Assembly (NCBI RefSeq): GCF_915070105.1
Contig: NZ_CAJZFJ010000092.1
Span: 1-6,803, forward strand
From: an uncultured Porphyromonas sp.
GTDB lineage: Bacteria; Bacteroidota; Bacteroidia; Bacteroidales; Porphyromonadaceae
Reading direction: 5' to 3'
DNA length: 6,803 nt
Under the pieces are notes generated by a model. That model did no database searches and was not told the origin of the DNA. It saw only the letters and a list, made by a program, of their open reading frames with translations. Shown piece after piece: positions 5,399 through 6,803 of the stretch (position 1 is the stretch's first letter; each line of letters starts with the position of its first letter). Both the position numbers and the translations under genes were made by a program.

Positions 5399-6736
5399 TT
5401 AGAGGACACCCTGCTCAAGCATTGCAGTAGCTACCTTGAGGAAGCCAGCGATGTTTGCGCCCTTGACGTAGTTGATGTAGTCACCTTCACGACCATTGAC
5501 GACACACTGCTCGTGGATGTCACTCATGATCTGATGGAGCTTAGCATCTACTTCTTCGTTTGTCCAAGAGAGGTGCATAGCGTTCTGAGACATTTCCAGT
5601 CCAGAGGTAGCTACACCACCAGCATTGACTGCCTTACCAGGAGCGAAGAGCATCTTCTGAGCTACGAAGTACTCTGCTGCTTCGGCCGTACAACCCATGT
5701 TAGAGGTTTCAGCTACGATCGTGACACCATTTGCATGAAGCATCTTAGCATCGTCTTCGTTCATTTCGTTCTGGGTTGCACAGGGCATAGCGATGTCCAC
5801 CTTCTGTTCCCATGGCTTCTTACCTGCGAAGAACTGTGCCTTGGGGAACTTCTTGGCGTAGTCAGAGACGACATCGTTACCGCTGGAGCGGAGCTCAAGC
5901 ATAGCCTGGAACTTTTCCTCTGTGTTGATACCATCTGGATCGTAGACGTATCCGTCAGGACCTGAGATAGTCACTACCTTGGCACCTAGCTCAGTTGCCT
6001 TCTTGGCTACCCCCCAAGCTACGTTACCGAAGCCTGAGATTGCTACCGTCTTACCCTTGAGGTCGATGCCATGCTGCTTGCAGATGTGCTGTACGAAATA
6101 CACTGCACCGAAGCCCGTAGATTCGGGACGTAGGCGAGAGCCACCGAAGGTGAAGCCCTTACCCGTCATCGTGCCTGTGTGCTCGTTGGCTAGACGCTTG
6201 TACTGGCCATACATGTAGGCAACCTCACGACCACCGACTCCGATATCCCCTGCTGGGACGTCCGTATCTGGGCCGATGTAGCGCCATAGCTCACGCATGA
6301 AGCTCTGGCAGAAGGTCATGATCTCACGATCGCTCTTACCCTTAGGAGAGAAGTCTGCTCCTCCCTTACCACCACCCATAGGCAGTGTCGTCAGGGCATT
6401 CTTGAAGGTCTGCTCGAAGCCGAGGAACTTCAGGATGGAGAGATTGACTGATGGATGGAAGCGGATACCGCCCTTGTATGGGCCGATAGCGTTGTTGAAC
6501 TGTACGCGGTAGCCGATGTTTACATGGACTTTACCTGCATCGTCGATCCAAGGTACACGGAAGGTGATGATACGGTCGGGCTCTACGAGGCGTTCCATGA
6601 TAGCTGCCTTTTCGAACTCGGGGTGCTGGTTGTAGACTTCTTCTACAGAGAGAAGAACTTCCTTCACAGCCTGGAGGAATTCCTTTTCCCCAGGGTGCTT
6701 TGCCTCGAGCGAGGCCAAAATCTCAGCGGATTTCAT
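5399..6736 (-). CDS. gdh: Glutamate dehydrogenase (hexameric type, probably NAD-specific)
   Basis: This 445-residue protein is full length for the small hexameric glutamate dehydrogenases, which interconvert glutamate and 2-oxoglutarate plus ammonia in the cytoplasm. The N-terminal dimerisation/substrate domain holds PYKGG (K88), FKN (K112), GGGKGG (catalytic K124) and PAGD (D164). S379 in VATSG is also conserved. These line up, shifted by one, with the substrate and catalytic residues K89, K113, K125, D165 and S380 of Clostridium symbiosum GDH. The Rossmann coenzyme domain starts near 200, with GFGNVAWG at 235-242 and ISGPDGYVYDPDG at about 257-269. The latter matches the NAD-specific clostridial enzyme, so NAD preference is inferred but not certain. 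In asaccharolytic Porphyromonas this enzyme is central to catabolism of peptide-derived glutamate. All key residues are intact and no frameshift is seen. The start at 6736 gives the expected family N-terminus. Confidence 0.97.
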   Translation of the reverse strand: MKSAEILASLEAKHPGEKEFLQAVKEVLLSVEEVYNQHPEFEKAAIMERLVEPDRIITFRVPWIDDAGKVHVNIGYRVQFNNAIGPYKGGIRFHPSVNLSILKFLGFEQTFKNALTTLPMGGGKGGADFSPKGKSDREIMTFCQSFMRELWRYIGPDTDVPAGDIGVGGREVAYMYGQYKRLANEHTGTMTGKGFTFGGSRLRPESTGFGAVYFVQHICKQHGIDLKGKTVAISGFGNVAWGVAKKATELGAKVVTISGPDGYVYDPDGINTEEKFQAMLELRSSGNDVVSDYAKKFPKAQFFAGKKPWEQKVDIAMPCATQNEMNEDDAKMLHANGVTIVAETSNMGCTAEAAEYFVAQKMLFAPGKAVNAGGVATSGLEMSQNAMHLSWTNEEVDAKLHQIMSDIHEQCVVNGREGDYINYVKGANIAGFLKVATAMLEQGVL

Positions 6737-6766
6737 AACTGATCGATCTAATAGTTTTGCGTGTAC

Positions 6767-6782
6767 GGCTCGTGTAGGAGCC
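6767..6782 (-). repeat. Small hairpin in the dehydrogenase leader
   Basis: GGCTC (6767-6771) and GAGCC (6778-6782) are inverted repeats around a 6-base loop. They lie about 30 bases upstream of the ATG, inside the predicted leader. With a 5-bp stem it is modest and may have no role. Confidence 0.3.
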
Positions 6783-6794
6783 TTGATTTCACAG

Positions 6795-6802
6795 CAAATA
6801 TA
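6795..6802 (-). promoter_or_regulatory. Candidate -7 box of the glutamate dehydrogenase promoter
   Basis: TATATTTG on the minus strand is an exact match to the Bacteroidota -7 consensus TAnnTTTG. Transcription would start near 6789, giving a leader of about 50 bases. The -33 element, if present, lies beyond the right edge of the window, so the promoter cannot be confirmed here. Confidence 0.5.
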
Positions 6803-6803
6803 T

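Noticed and set aside
5513..5965. A 150-codon open frame on the plus strand inside the dehydrogenase gene
   Set aside because: It is antisense to an intact, strongly conserved gene. Its translation is cysteine- and leucine-rich with no recognisable domain, and it has no promoter, so it is a shadow of the real gene.
5979..6742. Plus-strand frames of 71-95 codons over the first half of the dehydrogenase gene
   Set aside because: They overlap one another and are antisense to conserved coding sequence, with no protein family resemblance.
6739..6748. GATCGATC palindrome just upstream of the dehydrogenase start
   Set aside because: It is a short overlapping GATC/CGAT sequence that occurs often by chance, with no second copy to suggest an operator.

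Overview
The window looks like chromosomal DNA from a Bacteroidota bacterium, most likely Porphyromonas or a close relative. Three things support this. The 445-residue glutamate dehydrogenase closely resembles the Porphyromonas/Bacteroides/Clostridium type. Promoter-like TAnnTTTG boxes lie upstream of two transcription units, and no gene has a convincing Shine-Dalgarno sequence. All seven genes are on the minus strand, so they read from right to left, and coding density is high: the longest gene-free stretch is about 160 bases. I see no RNA gene, CRISPR array, insertion sequence or phage gene.

Right part (5319-6803): a complete, apparently intact glutamate dehydrogenase gene forms its own transcription unit. 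A TAnnTTTG box and a short leader with a small hairpin precede it. A 7-bp hairpin right after the stop codon and a large 16-bp-stem terminator follow it. Next (4682-5290) is a 181-residue exported protein that looks like a small outer-membrane beta-barrel, followed by another hairpin.

Central and left part (1-4620): five genes run in the same direction with gaps of 38, 12, 28 and 39 bases and probably form one operon, with a candidate promoter at 4607-4614. In transcription order they encode (1) an exported TPR protein, (2) a zinc-ribbon protein with one membrane segment and a large beta-rich outer domain, (3) a YdjI-type SPFH protein with a C-terminal SHOCT segment, (4) an 82-residue two-helix membrane protein, and (5) the N-terminal third of an AddB-like PD-(D/E)XK nuclease/helicase-like protein that runs off the left edge. 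Genes 2-4 are the most interesting set. A zinc-ribbon membrane protein next to a YdjI-type SPFH protein recalls the Bacillus subtilis YdjG/YdjH/YdjI membrane-stress module, here without a PspA gene in view. A shared role in envelope homeostasis is an inference; nothing in the sequence proves it. The AddB-like gene belongs to double-strand-break repair and may simply be co-transcribed.
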